Positions 42,383 to 50,280 of a DNA stretch of 64,000 nt are shown piece after piece (within the stretch, counting starts at the first letter, position 1; each line of letters begins with the position of its first letter). Source of the stretch: Flavobacteriales bacterium (GTDB lineage Bacteria > Bacteroidota > Bacteroidia > Flavobacteriales_F > PHOS-HE28). The stretch lies in NCBI GenBank assembly GCA_020635725.1, contig JACJZF010000004.1:62001-126000 (forward strand). Direction: 5' to 3'. The notes below the pieces were generated by a model, which was not told the origin of the DNA, did no database searches, and saw nothing but the letters and a program-made list of their open reading frames with translations. The translations under genes and the position numbers were made by a program.

Positions 42383-43584
42383 CCCTTCAGCAATCGCTTG
42401 AAGAATGCGGTGAGATCGTTCACGATCGGGGTATCCGAGTACGACCGCTCGATCAGCTTCCGGGCATTCCGGCCAATGGTGGCCGCGCGCTCGGCATCGC
42501 GGTGCAGGCCGATGATGCGATCGGCGAACTCGGCCGCCGTCCCCGCGAGCAGGATGTCCTTGCCATCGGAGTAAGCGATGCCCTCGGCGCCGATGGGGGT
42601 GGAGATCACGGCCTTGCCCATGGCCATGCCCTCGATGATCTTCACGCGCATGCCGCCTGCGCTGAACAAGGGCACCACCATCACCTGACGCTTCTGCATG
42701 TAGGCGGTGGCGCTCTTCACGCGGCCTTTTACCTGTACGCCGGCCAGCTCCATGTCAATCAGGTCCTTCGGCATCTTGTTGCCGGCCAGGTTCAGCCGGG
42801 CATCGGGGCACTTCCGCAGCACCTTGGGCCATACGCTCTCGAGCAGCCACCGGATGCCCTCCTCGTTAGGCAGCCAATCCATGCTGCCGAGGTGGAAGAA
42901 GATCGGGGCCTTGCCCGTATTCGGCTTCTCCATCGGATACTCATCCGGGTCCACGCCGAAGGGAATCGTCACCACGGGAGTGCGCGTGCCGTGCTCCTTG
43001 AAGTGCGCGGCGTCGTTCGGGCTGATGGCGGCCACACCATCCACGCGGTCGAGCACGGCCATCTCGTAGGTCTGCAGTTGCTTCGCCAGGAACTTCCTGT
43101 AGGGACGCTTCAGGAAGTTGCGCTCGCCGCTGGCGATTCGGTCCTGGATCACGTACTCCAGGTTGTGCGATCGCAGCACCACCTTCGCCTTGGAATAGCG
43201 CCTGATGGTGGCGATGTAGGGCGTCATGAACAGGCTCTCGAGCTGCACGATATCGAACTGCTCCTCGCTCAGCAGGCGGATGAGCCGGATGTCCATATCC
43301 GGTGAGAAGAAGCGGCTGATGTTGTAATTGTCTGCCGTGAGCAGATCGGTGAAGGCATCCACCACGTTCACGCTGGTGTCCACGAACACGCCCTCGATCC
43401 GGGTGGCGCGGCGGTATTCCTTGGGGATGTCGTTCAGCTCCAGGGGCTGCTTCGGCGTGCTGATGCACAGCACCTTCACCTCGTGGCCGCTCTTGAGCAG
43501 CCCGCGCGTGAGGTTGTGCATGGCCTTGCTGCCTCCGTCGATCGGAGGGTAGGGCGGCTTATTACAGAGCTGGAGGATGCGCAT
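42379..43584 (-). CDS. glycosyltransferase, GT4-like
   Basis: A 401-residue GT-B glycosyltransferase, distinct from its neighbour but of similar layout: MRILQLCNKPPYPPIDGGSK at the N-terminus, AISPNDAAHFKEHG mid-protein, and PIFFHLGSMDWLPNEEGI plus FSAGGMRVKIIEGMAMGKAV in the C-terminal domain. The ATG at 43584 is chosen because it gives the canonical N-terminal strand; this start lies inside the end of the upstream permease gene (23-base overlap). Substrates are unknown. Confidence 0.84.
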   Translation of the reverse strand: MRILQLCNKPPYPPIDGGSKAMHNLTRGLLKSGHEVKVLCISTPKQPLELNDIPKEYRRATRIEGVFVDTSVNVVDAFTDLLTADNYNISRFFSPDMDIRLIRLLSEEQFDIVQLESLFMTPYIATIRRYSKAKVVLRSHNLEYVIQDRIASGERNFLKRPYRKFLAKQLQTYEMAVLDRVDGVAAISPNDAAHFKEHGTRTPVVTIPFGVDPDEYPMEKPNTGKAPIFFHLGSMDWLPNEEGIRWLLESVWPKVLRKCPDARLNLAGNKMPKDLIDMELAGVQVKGRVKSATAYMQKRQVMVVPLFSAGGMRVKIIEGMAMGKAVISTPIGAEGIAYSDGKDILLAGTAAEFADRIIGLHRDAERAATIGRNARKLIERSYSDTPIVNDLTAFFKRLLKG

Positions 43585-45010
43585 TCCGGGGGCGCAACAG
43601 GGCGCGAATCCGTTCCCAGCCGCGATAATACGCATCGCGGTCGAAGAGCGGGCTGTCGGCGCTGGCCTTCCAGGTGAGGAAGGCGCCGATCGGGATCAGA
43701 ACCAGGGTGCTTACCCACATGCCCGGCCAAGGCTGCACTTCGCCCGCCACCACCAGCTTCTCGGTGGAGAAGGAGATGATGTGGAACACGAGGAAGAAGA
43801 GGATGGCCGCTACCACGGGCAGGCCCATGCCGCCTTTCCGGATGATGGCCCCCAGCGGAGCGCCGATGAAGAAGAAGACCAGGCAGGCCACGGCCAGCAT
43901 GGGCTTGCGGTGCCACTCGATGCGGTGCTTGGCCATCAACGAGCGACGGCCGTTCAGCTCCTGCGCGCTGTTCTCCATGTACCGGGCGTTGTTCCGCGAC
44001 ATGTTCATGGCCAGTTCGAAGACTGCTTCGCGGCCGCCCGGCGTCAGCCCCTGCTCGAACTCCCGGAACGACTTCGCTTCAGCTTCGCGGTCGCCTTTCG
44101 GCGCATCGGCGCGAAAGAACCAGAGGCTGTTGCGTGCGTGGGCCAGTTGCTCGGCCTTGCGGTCGTCGTACACGGTGCGCAGGCTGTCCAGCTCCTCATC
44201 GAGCTGGCCCATGGTCAGCATCTTATAGTTGTCCTTGAAAAGGTCCTCGTCGGTGCGCCGCAGCCCCAGTCCGCTCAGGTCCATGGTCACCACATCGCGT
44301 TGGAAGGTGCCACGCATCAGGGGGCGGTTCGCGCGCCGGTCGCCCACGGTCCCCGCCTCGTCGTAGAGCTTCCCGTTCTCCAAGGTCAGTATCAGGAAAT
44401 GCCCGTCGCTGCTGCGTTGCATGGTGCCCTTCTCGGCCCTGATCACGGTGCTGTTGCCCTTGTACGGCGCGCGGTGGTCGTAGATCAGCACGTCGCTCAG
44501 CTCGCCCGTCGAGGGGTTCTTGTCCGCCACTCGGATGCTGAAGCCGTCGATGCCGTTGTAGAACACGCCGGGCTCGATGTTCAACGCGGGCTTCTTCTCG
44601 GTCACGTCCCAGAGCAGCGACTTGAACTTCAGGTTGGCGATGGGCAGCAGGTTGTTGCTGAAGTAGAAGGAGCCCAACGCCAGCAGCCCGGCGAGCATGG
44701 CCAGTGGCAGCAGGATGCGCTGCACACCCAGGCCCGCGCTCCGCATAGGGATCAGCTCGGAGTTCTCGCCGAGGCCCCCCATGGTCATGATGCCGGCCAG
44801 CAGCACCGCCAGCGGCAGTGCCAATGGCACGAAGCTCGCGCCGGCGTAGGTGAGCAGCTCCACGATCACGTACCACTCCAGGCCCTTGCCCATCAGGTCG
44901 TCCACGTACTTCCACAGGAATTGCATCACCAGGATGAAGACCACGATCATGAACGAGATGGCGAAGGGCCCGATAAAGGCCTTCACGATCATCCGGTGCA
45001 GCGTCTTCAT
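43562..45010 (-). CDS. LptF/LptG family permease
   Basis: A 482-residue inner-membrane protein of the YjgP/YjgQ family, which with LptB powers lipopolysaccharide transport to the outer membrane. N-terminal spans (FIGPFAISFMIVVFILVMQF; LLTYAGASFVPLALPLAVLL), a periplasmic beta-jellyroll (NIEPGVFYNGIDGFSIRVAD, GHFLILTLENGKLYDEA), an inserted charged helical region, and C-terminal spans with AVACLVFFFIGAPLGAIIRK are typical. About 100 residues longer than E. coli LptG, usual for Bacteroidota. LptF and LptG cannot be told apart here. Confidence 0.88.
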   Translation of the reverse strand: MKTLHRMIVKAFIGPFAISFMIVVFILVMQFLWKYVDDLMGKGLEWYVIVELLTYAGASFVPLALPLAVLLAGIMTMGGLGENSELIPMRSAGLGVQRILLPLAMLAGLLALGSFYFSNNLLPIANLKFKSLLWDVTEKKPALNIEPGVFYNGIDGFSIRVADKNPSTGELSDVLIYDHRAPYKGNSTVIRAEKGTMQRSSDGHFLILTLENGKLYDEAGTVGDRRANRPLMRGTFQRDVVTMDLSGLGLRRTDEDLFKDNYKMLTMGQLDEELDSLRTVYDDRKAEQLAHARNSLWFFRADAPKGDREAEAKSFREFEQGLTPGGREAVFELAMNMSRNNARYMENSAQELNGRRSLMAKHRIEWHRKPMLAVACLVFFFIGAPLGAIIRKGGMGLPVVAAILFFLVFHIISFSTEKLVVAGEVQPWPGMWVSTLVLIPIGAFLTWKASADSPLFDRDAYYRGWERIRALLRPRNAHPPAL

Positions 45011-45048
45011 CGCTGTTGCAACGCGGCCGGGCCGCGAAACGTGCCCGA

Positions 45049-45939
45049 TCAGGCGCCGAGCACCCGCACGAGGTTCGCGATCTGCGAGGCCCAGAGGTTG
45101 CGGGTCTCCTCCACCTCATCGGGCCAGGCATGGTCGGTGACGATCAGCGCCACCTCGTTGGTCATGTCGTCGATGCGGATGCGGAACTCGAAGTAGGCCG
45201 CAGCATCATCGTCATCGTTGCGGCGGAAGCGGATCACTTCGGGGGCCTTCCGGCCGATCAGGGTCGTGGCCTCTTCGTCATCGCCCCATTTGAAGGTGAA
45301 CGATTCGCCGCGCACATCCACGTCATCGCAGTACCACTCGCTGAAGCCGCTGGGTGTGCTGATGAGCTCGTACAGGACGTTCGGCGCGCTGTGCACCATG
45401 AACTCCATCTGCACACGCTCTTTCGCCGGGCGGGCGGCGGGCTTGGGCTTCGGAGCGGGGCTGGCCTTCTCCACCTTCACCGCAGCGGGCTTCGGGGCAG
45501 GCGCGGGAGCCGGCTTCGGTGCTTTCGGCGCAGGTGCTGCCTTGGCCACCTTCTTCGGTGCCGCCGCCTTCAATGGCTTCGCTACCGGTGCGGCCTTCGT
45601 GGGGGCCGCTTTCTTGGAAGCCGGTTTGCTGGCCGTGGCAGCCTTCTTCACTGGCTTGGCCGTTGGCTTCCCGCCGGCGCGGGAGGCGGACGTCTTCGCG
45701 GGCTTCGCCACGGTCTTCTTTGCCAGGGGCTTCGCCGCGGTTTTCTTCGTCACCGGTTGCGCTGCCTTCTTGGGCTTGGCGGCTTTCTTGGGCGTGGCCT
45801 TCTTCGCAGCCTTCCCGCCGGTGCGCGACGCGGACGTCTTCGCAGCCTTGACCGGTTTGCTGGAAAGGGTTCGCTTGCCCTTGGAGGAATGCCCTCCTTT
45901 CGGGCTCTTCGCGACGGCTTTCTGCTTCTTCTTGGCCAT
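45049..45939 (-). CDS. START-like domain protein with histone-H1-like N-terminal tail
   Basis: A 296-residue protein. Residues ~173-296 (VQMEFMVHSAPNVLYELI, SGFSEWYCDDVDVRGE, FRIRIDDMTNEVALIVTDHA) form a START/AHA1-like domain known in Bacteroidota as a free-standing ~130-residue protein of unknown ligand. Residues 1-172 are almost entirely Lys, Ala, Pro and Ser/Thr (KKAAKPKKAAQPVTKKTAAK), like histone H1 tails, with the repeat AKTSASR(T/A)GGK at 33-43 and 81-91. The ATG at 45939 (MAKKKQKAV) is preferred over 45996. The tail should bind nucleic acid; what the fusion does is unknown. Confidence 0.8.
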   Translation of the reverse strand: MAKKKQKAVAKSPKGGHSSKGKRTLSSKPVKAAKTSASRTGGKAAKKATPKKAAKPKKAAQPVTKKTAAKPLAKKTVAKPAKTSASRAGGKPTAKPVKKAATASKPASKKAAPTKAAPVAKPLKAAAPKKVAKAAPAPKAPKPAPAPAPKPAAVKVEKASPAPKPKPAARPAKERVQMEFMVHSAPNVLYELISTPSGFSEWYCDDVDVRGESFTFKWGDDEEATTLIGRKAPEVIRFRRNDDDDAAAYFEFRIRIDDMTNEVALIVTDHAWPDEVEETRNLWASQIANLVRVLGA

Positions 45940-46029
45940 GGTGCTCACTACAGATAGGGGTGCGGCTAAAGGTAGACAGATCACTTTCCGCCGCAAGTAT
46001 CGCGGTGATTCCGGCCAATGGCGGATCGC

Positions 46030-46037
46030 TATATTTG
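46030..46037 (+). promoter_or_regulatory. candidate -7 element of the tRNA gene
   Basis: TATATTTG, an exact TAnnTTTG match, 30 bases before the tRNA 5' end. No TTG at the usual -33 spacing. Confidence 0.5.
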
Positions 46038-46067
46038 CCGCCCCTTAGGCGGAAGCCTTCGGGACAT

Positions 46068-46141
46068 GGCGCGGTAGCTCAGCTGGTTAGAGCGCATGAT
46101 TCATAATCCTGAGGTCGGGAGTTCAAGTCTCCCCCGCGCTA
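46068..46141 (+). tRNA. tRNA with CAU anticodon (tRNA-Met, elongator-type)
   Basis: A full cloverleaf folds: acceptor 46068-46074 with 46134-46140 (G1-U72 pair), D arm gctc/gagc, anticodon loop ttcataa with CAT at 46102-46104, T arm gggag/ctccc with loop ttcaagt, discriminator A at 46141. CCA is not encoded. The anticodon stem catga/tcctg has one mismatch (T at 46097 against C at 46109). A CAU anticodon could also be tRNA-Ile2 (lysidine-modified); elongator Met is favoured by overall similarity but not proven. A hairpin terminator follows at once. Confidence 0.85.
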
Positions 46142-46144
46142 CCT

Positions 46145-46170
46145 AAGGCCACCCAATGCGGTGGCCTTTT
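46145..46170 (+). terminator. rho-independent terminator of the tRNA gene
   Basis: A 9-bp stem aaggccacc / ggtggcctt with a 6-base loop and a T4 run (46167-46170), starting 3 bases after the tRNA. Confidence 0.75.
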
Positions 46171-46186
46171 GCGTTCCTTCGCAGCA

Positions 46187-46603
46187 GTGCGCCTCACGCT
46201 CCTTTTCCCCTTCATCCTCGCGGCTTGCGCGGCTCCTTTCGGGCCGGCCGACGATGCTGCCATCCGCGCGGCCATGTCCGAGCAGGAACAGGCGTGGGAT
46301 GCCGGCGATATCCGCGGCTTCATGGCGGCCTATGCCGATAGCGTGTGCTTCGTGAGCCCGAGGGGAATCACCTGCGGCAAGGCGGCGGTGACAGCCAACT
46401 ACGAGCGCTCCTATCCGGACAAGCAGGCCATGGGCGACCTCGCGTTCGGTATCCAGGAGGTACTAGCCGCGGGCCATGACCATGCCTGGGTCACCGGCAC
46501 CTGGGCGCTGCACCGCACGGCGGACACCCTTTCTGGAGGTTTCTCCCTCCTCTGGGAGCGTGGTCCCAATGGGTGGCGCATCCTGCGCGACCATACCTAT
46601 TGA
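46187..46603 (+). CDS. NTF2-like (DUF4440/SnoaL-like) lipoprotein
   Basis: A 138-residue protein with a lipobox (LFPFILAAC, acylated Cys near residue 14) and an NTF2-like cone fold (AAIRAAMSEQEQAWDAGDIR, FMAAYADSVCFVSPRG, HAWVTGTWALHR, FSLLWERGPNGWRILRDHTY). Members are small binding or isomerase-like proteins; the function is unknown. The GTG at 46187 was chosen because a TTG at 46169 lies in the tRNA terminator. It ends 2 bases before the rhomboid ATG. Confidence 0.75.
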   Translation: MRLTLLFPFILAACAAPFGPADDAAIRAAMSEQEQAWDAGDIRGFMAAYADSVCFVSPRGITCGKAAVTANYERSYPDKQAMGDLAFGIQEVLAAGHDHAWVTGTWALHRTADTLSGGFSLLWERGPNGWRILRDHTY

Positions 46604-46605
46604 CG

Positions 46606-47250
46606 ATGGACGAATCACTCGTGGAACTCAGTCCGGTGACGATGGTGATCCTGGTCGTCACCTCGTTGGTATCCATCAGCGCGTTCAGCAACCACCGGCT
46701 CTTCGGCCAGTTGCTGTACGAGCCCTTCGTGGTGAAGGCCCGCGGGGAGTGGTACCGCTTCATCACGCATGCCTTCGTGCACGCCAACTGGCCGCACCTG
46801 CTGGTGAATATGTTCGTGCTTTATGGCTTCGGCAGCCAAGTAGAGCCCATGCTCGCCTGGGTCACGGGTGGCGCTACCGCCCTACCATACCTCATCCTCT
46901 ACACCGGCGGCATCCTCTTCAGTGCGTTGCCGGCCTACAAGAAGCACTTGCACGACCCGAGCTACCGGGCGGTGGGCGCTAGCGGGGCGGTTTCGGCCGT
47001 GCTCTTCGCCATGATCATCATGGAGCCTACGGCATCGATCGGCTTCCTCTTCTTTCCGTTTCCCATACCCGCCTGGGTCTTCGGCATCCTCTACCTCATC
47101 TATTCCTGGTACATGGATAAGCGCAACGAGGACAACGTGGCTCACGACGCGCACTTCTTCGGTGCCCTGTACGGTGTCACCTTCATGGCGGTGCTGGAAC
47201 CCGGCCTTCTGTTGAATTTGATCGCGGGCATCCGCTCGACCTTCATCTGA
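46606..47250 (+). CDS. rhomboid family intramembrane serine protease
   Basis: A 214-residue polytopic membrane protein with about six spans. The catalytic Ser lies in VGASGAVSAVLF (GxSG motif) and the catalytic His in HDAHFFGALYGV. The loop-1 region HAFVHANWPHLLVNMFVLY matches the conserved HxxxN element. It cleaves membrane-protein helices; targets are unknown. The ATG at 46606 (MDESLVELSPV) follows the lipoprotein stop by 2 bases, and the stop overlaps the gmhB start by one base. Confidence 0.88.
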   Translation: MDESLVELSPVTMVILVVTSLVSISAFSNHRLFGQLLYEPFVVKARGEWYRFITHAFVHANWPHLLVNMFVLYGFGSQVEPMLAWVTGGATALPYLILYTGGILFSALPAYKKHLHDPSYRAVGASGAVSAVLFAMIIMEPTASIGFLFFPFPIPAWVFGILYLIYSWYMDKRNEDNVAHDAHFFGALYGVTFMAVLEPGLLLNLIAGIRSTFI

Positions 47251-47744
47251 TGCTGCGTCCGGCCCTCTTCCTCGACCGCGACGGCGTGATCAACCGGGAG
47301 CGTGGCGAGCACACGTGGCGGATCGCCGATTTCGAGCTGCTGCCCACGGTGCCGGAGGCGCTGCGCGTGGCTTCCGCGCTGGGCTATGCCACCATCGTGG
47401 TGTCGAACCAGAGTGGCGTGGGGCTGGGGCTCTATACCATCGACGAGGTGGAGGCGCTGCACGCGCACCTGCACACCTTGCTCGCCGACCACGGCGCGGC
47501 GCTTACCGACATCTATTATTGTCCGCACCATCCCACCAAGGGGCGCTGCCTCTGCCGCAAGCCCGGGCGCCTGCTGATCGAACGGGCACTAGCCGCGCAC
47601 GGCATCGACCCGGCGGGCTCGTTGATGGTGGGCGACCGTGAGCGGGATGTGCAGGCGGCCGAGGCGGCCGGGGTGCGGGGGCTGCTGGTTCCGGCGAACA
47701 GCGCGTTGTTGGATGTGGTCAATCGCGAACTTCGCAGTCCATGA
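47250..47744 (+). CDS. gmhB: D-glycero-D-manno-heptose 1,7-bisphosphate phosphatase-like HAD enzyme
   Basis: A 164-residue HAD phosphatase of the histidinol-phosphatase/GmhB group. Motif I is LFLDRDGVINRE, motif II TIVVSNQSGVG, the zinc loop CPHHPTKGRCLCRKP (Cys/His cluster), and motif III SLMVGDRERDVQAA. It dephosphorylates heptose bisphosphate for LPS core or S-layer glycans; some members act on histidinol phosphate, but the zinc-loop form and lack of his genes favour GmhB. Its stop overlaps the aminotransferase start by 4 bases. Confidence 0.85.
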   Translation: MLRPALFLDRDGVINRERGEHTWRIADFELLPTVPEALRVASALGYATIVVSNQSGVGLGLYTIDEVEALHAHLHTLLADHGAALTDIYYCPHHPTKGRCLCRKPGRLLIERALAAHGIDPAGSLMVGDRERDVQAAEAAGVRGLLVPANSALLDVVNRELRSP

Positions 47745-48583
47745 GCGAGTGGGTGGACCTGAACGGGGAGTTGCGGCCGGCCGATGAGCCGGTGCTGCGC
47801 ATGGACAATCGCGCCTTCCATTTCGGCGATGGGCTCTTCGAGAGCATCCGCGTGGTGGATGGCAAGCCCTGCTTCCTGGATGCCCATTGGGCGAGGCTCT
47901 CCACCGGTGCGGACCTGCTGCGGATCACCCTTCCCAAGGGGCTGGACCGCGAGCGCTTCGGGCAGGCCATCGCTAACATCATCGCGCGATCGGAGTTCCG
48001 CTCAGCCCGGATCCGCTTCACGCTCTTCCGCGGCGGAAGCGGCTATTACAGGCCGGAGAGCGACCAGGGCGTTTACGCCATCGAGATCAAGGCTTTGGCC
48101 GATGAGCACCATGTGCTGAACGCGAACGGCCTGCTGGTGGACATCTGGCCGGAGATGCGCAAGCCGGTGAACGAGCTCTCGCGGCACAAGACGCTCAACT
48201 GCCAGTACTATGTGATGGCCGCGCTTTGGAGCCGTGCGCGCGGGCTGGATGATTGCCTGCTGCAGAACGACCGCGGAAACATCATCGAGAGCAGCTCGGG
48301 CAACCTCTTCATCGTGAGCAATGGGGTGCTGTACACGCCCTCCCTCACCGATGGTTGCCTGGGCGGTGTGATGCGTGCCCAGGTGATCAACCTCGCCCTG
48401 GCCAACGGCATCAAAGTGTACGAGTGCTCGCTCAACCCGCAGAACCTGCTCGCGGCCGATGAGCTGTTCTTCACCAATGCCATACAAGGGCTGCGTTGGG
48501 TGGGAGGCTACCGCACCAAGCGTTATGCGCACAAACTTGCAGGGGCCATCACTGAGTTGCTGGTGGCCTCCACGCGCGGCTAG
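47741..48583 (+). CDS. class IV aminotransferase / 4-amino-4-deoxychorismate lyase-like
   Basis: A 280-residue PLP enzyme of fold type IV. FHFGDGLFESIRV is the N-terminal signature, ELSRHKTLNCQYY carries the PLP lysine, IIESSSGNLFIVS is the phosphate-binding loop, and LFFTNAIQGLRWV is the C-terminal signature. Length fits PabC and D-amino-acid aminotransferases rather than the longer IlvE (found at 55018-56088). PabC (folate synthesis) is the likeliest role but unproven. It overlaps the convergent YqgE gene by 4 bases. Confidence 0.8.
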   Translation: MSEWVDLNGELRPADEPVLRMDNRAFHFGDGLFESIRVVDGKPCFLDAHWARLSTGADLLRITLPKGLDRERFGQAIANIIARSEFRSARIRFTLFRGGSGYYRPESDQGVYAIEIKALADEHHVLNANGLLVDIWPEMRKPVNELSRHKTLNCQYYVMAALWSRARGLDDCLLQNDRGNIIESSSGNLFIVSNGVLYTPSLTDGCLGGVMRAQVINLALANGIKVYECSLNPQNLLAADELFFTNAIQGLRWVGGYRTKRYAHKLAGAITELLVASTRG

Positions 48584-49164
48584 TTCAAGGAGGGGTCTTC
48601 CGGGAAGTTCGCCAATGGCGCGAATTCGCGTCCCATCGATTTCAGCGTCATGCGCCACATCTCCTCGTTGGAGGTGCCCATGATGCGGCGCTTGTCCGCC
48701 GGGGCCACCATCCAGGCCTGGTCATCCATCTCTTTCTTGAGTTGATCCGGCCCCCAGCCGCTGTAGCCTACGAAGAAGCGGACGTGCTTGGAGAGCTTGG
48801 GGTCGGTGGCCAGCATCGCGCGGAGCTGCGCGTAGTCGCCGCCCATGTGCACGCCGTCGATTACCTCCACGCTTCCTTCCACGTGCTTGCCGAGCGTGTG
48901 GAGGTAGTACAACTCGCCGCTCTGCACCGGACCGCCGATTCCCACGCGCGAGGAGATCGGTGGCAGGTCCTCCATCAGGTCGTTGATGGTGAGGTCCATG
49001 CCGCGGTTGAGCACGAAGCCGAAGGAGCCCTCGGCGTTGTGATCGCACAGCAGCACCACGGTGCGCCGGAAGTAGGGGTCGGGTAGGAAGGGCTCGCTGA
49101 CCAGCAATCGGCCCTTGCCGGGATCGAAGCGGTTCTCGGGCTTGAAGTCGAGCAGGCCGGACAT
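48580..49164 (-). CDS. YqgE/AlgH family protein
   Basis: A 194-residue cytoplasmic protein. Signatures are GRLLVSEPFLPDPYFRRTVV near the N-terminus, GSFGFVLNRGM, VGIGGPVQSGELYYLH and FVGYSGWGPDQLKKEM. The family is widespread and of unclear function; the AlgH name comes from alginate regulation in Pseudomonas. The stop overlaps the convergent aminotransferase gene; the start lies 95 bases from the divergent pdxH start. Confidence 0.9.
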   Translation of the reverse strand: MSGLLDFKPENRFDPGKGRLLVSEPFLPDPYFRRTVVLLCDHNAEGSFGFVLNRGMDLTINDLMEDLPPISSRVGIGGPVQSGELYYLHTLGKHVEGSVEVIDGVHMGGDYAQLRAMLATDPKLSKHVRFFVGYSGWGPDQLKKEMDDQAWMVAPADKRRIMGTSNEEMWRMTLKSMGREFAPLANFPEDPSLN

Positions 49165-49259
49165 GAGGTGTGAAGGTAATGGAAGGCGGAGGCAGCCGCC
49201 AACGGTACGGCGAACCGATTCGTTGGCGCACGGGTAACTTGCGCCAGCAAATCCGAGCC

Positions 49260-49907
49260 ATGAGCCAAGAGCGGCATCTGCATCATCGCGTCGAATACGG
49301 GCGCGCGACCTTGTTGGAGGAAGAGGCGGGGGAGGACCCGATCGCGCTGTTCGGGCGTTGGCTCGATGACGCGATCGCGGACAACCTGCCCGAGCCGCAT
49401 GCCATGGCGCTGGCGAGCATGGGGCCGCTCACCATCAGCTGCCGCATCGTGCTGCTGCGTTCCTTCGATACGAAGGGCTTCGTCTTCTACACCAACCACA
49501 ACAGCCGCAAGGCGCTGGACATCGAGCGCGATCCGCGTGTGGCGCTCACCTTTTTCTGGGCGGGCCATGAGCGGCAGGTGCGGATCGAGGGCAAAGCCGA
49601 GCATGTGAGCGCGGAGGAGAGCGATGCCTACTTCGGGTCACGGCCGCGTGAGAGCCGCATCGGCGCATGGAGCAGCGACCAGAGCCGGCCGGTGAATGAT
49701 CGTGCGGCACTGGAGGAGCGCTTCGCGCGCTGGACCGATCGCTTCAAGGATGAACAGGAGGTGCCGCGGCCGCTGCACTGGGGTGGTTACCGCGTGAGGC
49801 CCGTGCGCATCGAGTTCTGGCAGGGGCGGCCCAACCGGCTCCATGATCGCCTGGCCTTCGAGCAGCTGCGCGATGGCGAATGGCTGCGCGTGCGCCTGCA
49901 GCCGTGA
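49260..49907 (+). CDS. pdxH: pyridoxamine 5'-phosphate oxidase
   Basis: A 215-residue FMN enzyme making pyridoxal 5'-phosphate. RIVLLRSFDTKGFVFYTN and HNSRKALDIERDPRVALTFF are the FMN/substrate segments; ESRIGAWSSDQSRPV and the C-terminal RPNRLHDRLAFE (with GYRVRPVRIEFWQG before it) are the family's signature. Length is normal. The ATG at 49260 was chosen over upstream codons because it gives the usual N-terminus. A TAACTTGC element lies at 49235-49242. A hairpin terminator follows. Confidence 0.93.
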   Translation: MSQERHLHHRVEYGRATLLEEEAGEDPIALFGRWLDDAIADNLPEPHAMALASMGPLTISCRIVLLRSFDTKGFVFYTNHNSRKALDIERDPRVALTFFWAGHERQVRIEGKAEHVSAEESDAYFGSRPRESRIGAWSSDQSRPVNDRAALEERFARWTDRFKDEQEVPRPLHWGGYRVRPVRIEFWQGRPNRLHDRLAFEQLRDGEWLRVRLQP

Positions 49908-49928
49908 CCGAACGGACCGAAAAGAAGA

Positions 49929-49953
49929 AGGCCCTCTCATCGAGGGCCTTTTC
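49929..49953 (+). terminator. rho-independent terminator after pdxH
   Basis: A 9-bp stem aaggccctc / gagggcctt with a 5-base loop and trailing tttt, 22 bases after the pdxH stop. Confidence 0.75.
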
Positions 49954-49970
49954 ATGAACGCCTGAGGCGA

Positions 49971-50180
49971 TCAGTCCTTCTTGGCCGCGGCTTTCTTGGC
50001 GGCCTTCTTCGGCGCGGCCTTCTTGGCAGCCTTCTTCGGGGCGGCCTTCTTCACCGCGGTCTTGGCGGTTCCGGCTTTCTTGCGCGCGGCACGCAGGGCA
50101 TTACGCTTGCTCGGACGGCTCTTGCCGGCGCTACCGAGGCGGCGCTTGCCTTTCTTGGTCTTGCTGTCACCTTTTCCCAT
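49971..50180 (-). CDS. ribosomal protein THX-like protein with H1-like C-terminal tail
   Basis: A 69-residue, extremely basic protein. Residues 1-27 (MGKGDSKTKKGKRRLGSAGK ...SRPSKRN) match the 30S subunit protein THX (bTHX), which stabilises the small-subunit head in Thermus and occurs in Bacteroidota. Residues ~28-69 are Lys/Ala/Pro repeats (KKAAPKKAAKKAAPKKAAKK) of the histone-H1 type. A TACCTTCG element (50201-50208) lies upstream. An extended Ala/Lys tail on THX is seen in some relatives; whether it binds rRNA or DNA is unknown. Confidence 0.78.
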   Translation of the reverse strand: MGKGDSKTKKGKRRLGSAGKSRPSKRNALRAARKKAGTAKTAVKKAAPKKAAKKAAPKKAAKKAAAKKD

Positions 50181-50200
50181 GGGATGGTTTTGTTGTGCGG

Positions 50201-50208
50201 CGAAGGTA
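50201..50208 (-). promoter_or_regulatory. candidate -7 element of the THX-like gene
   Basis: TACCTTCG on the minus strand, 20 bases upstream of the ATG, followed by an A/C-rich leader (caacaaaacc) typical of Bacteroidota translation starts without a Shine-Dalgarno. Confidence 0.4.
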
Positions 50209-50280
50209 TCCTCAGGCGCTCGGCGATAGGGGTCGCTGAGTTGTCCTTGTGAACCTGCGCCTGTCGAAAAGCGCCAAGCG

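Noticed and set aside
43577..45196. Long plus-strand frame opposite the Lpt permease
   Set aside because: His/Gln/Glu-rich shadow without hydrophobic or domain structure; the permease frame is the real one.
45424..45939. Repetitive DNA suggesting a CRISPR-like or microsatellite array
   Set aside because: The periodicity is in codons for Lys/Ala/Pro in one open frame; no uniform repeat/spacer pattern exists.
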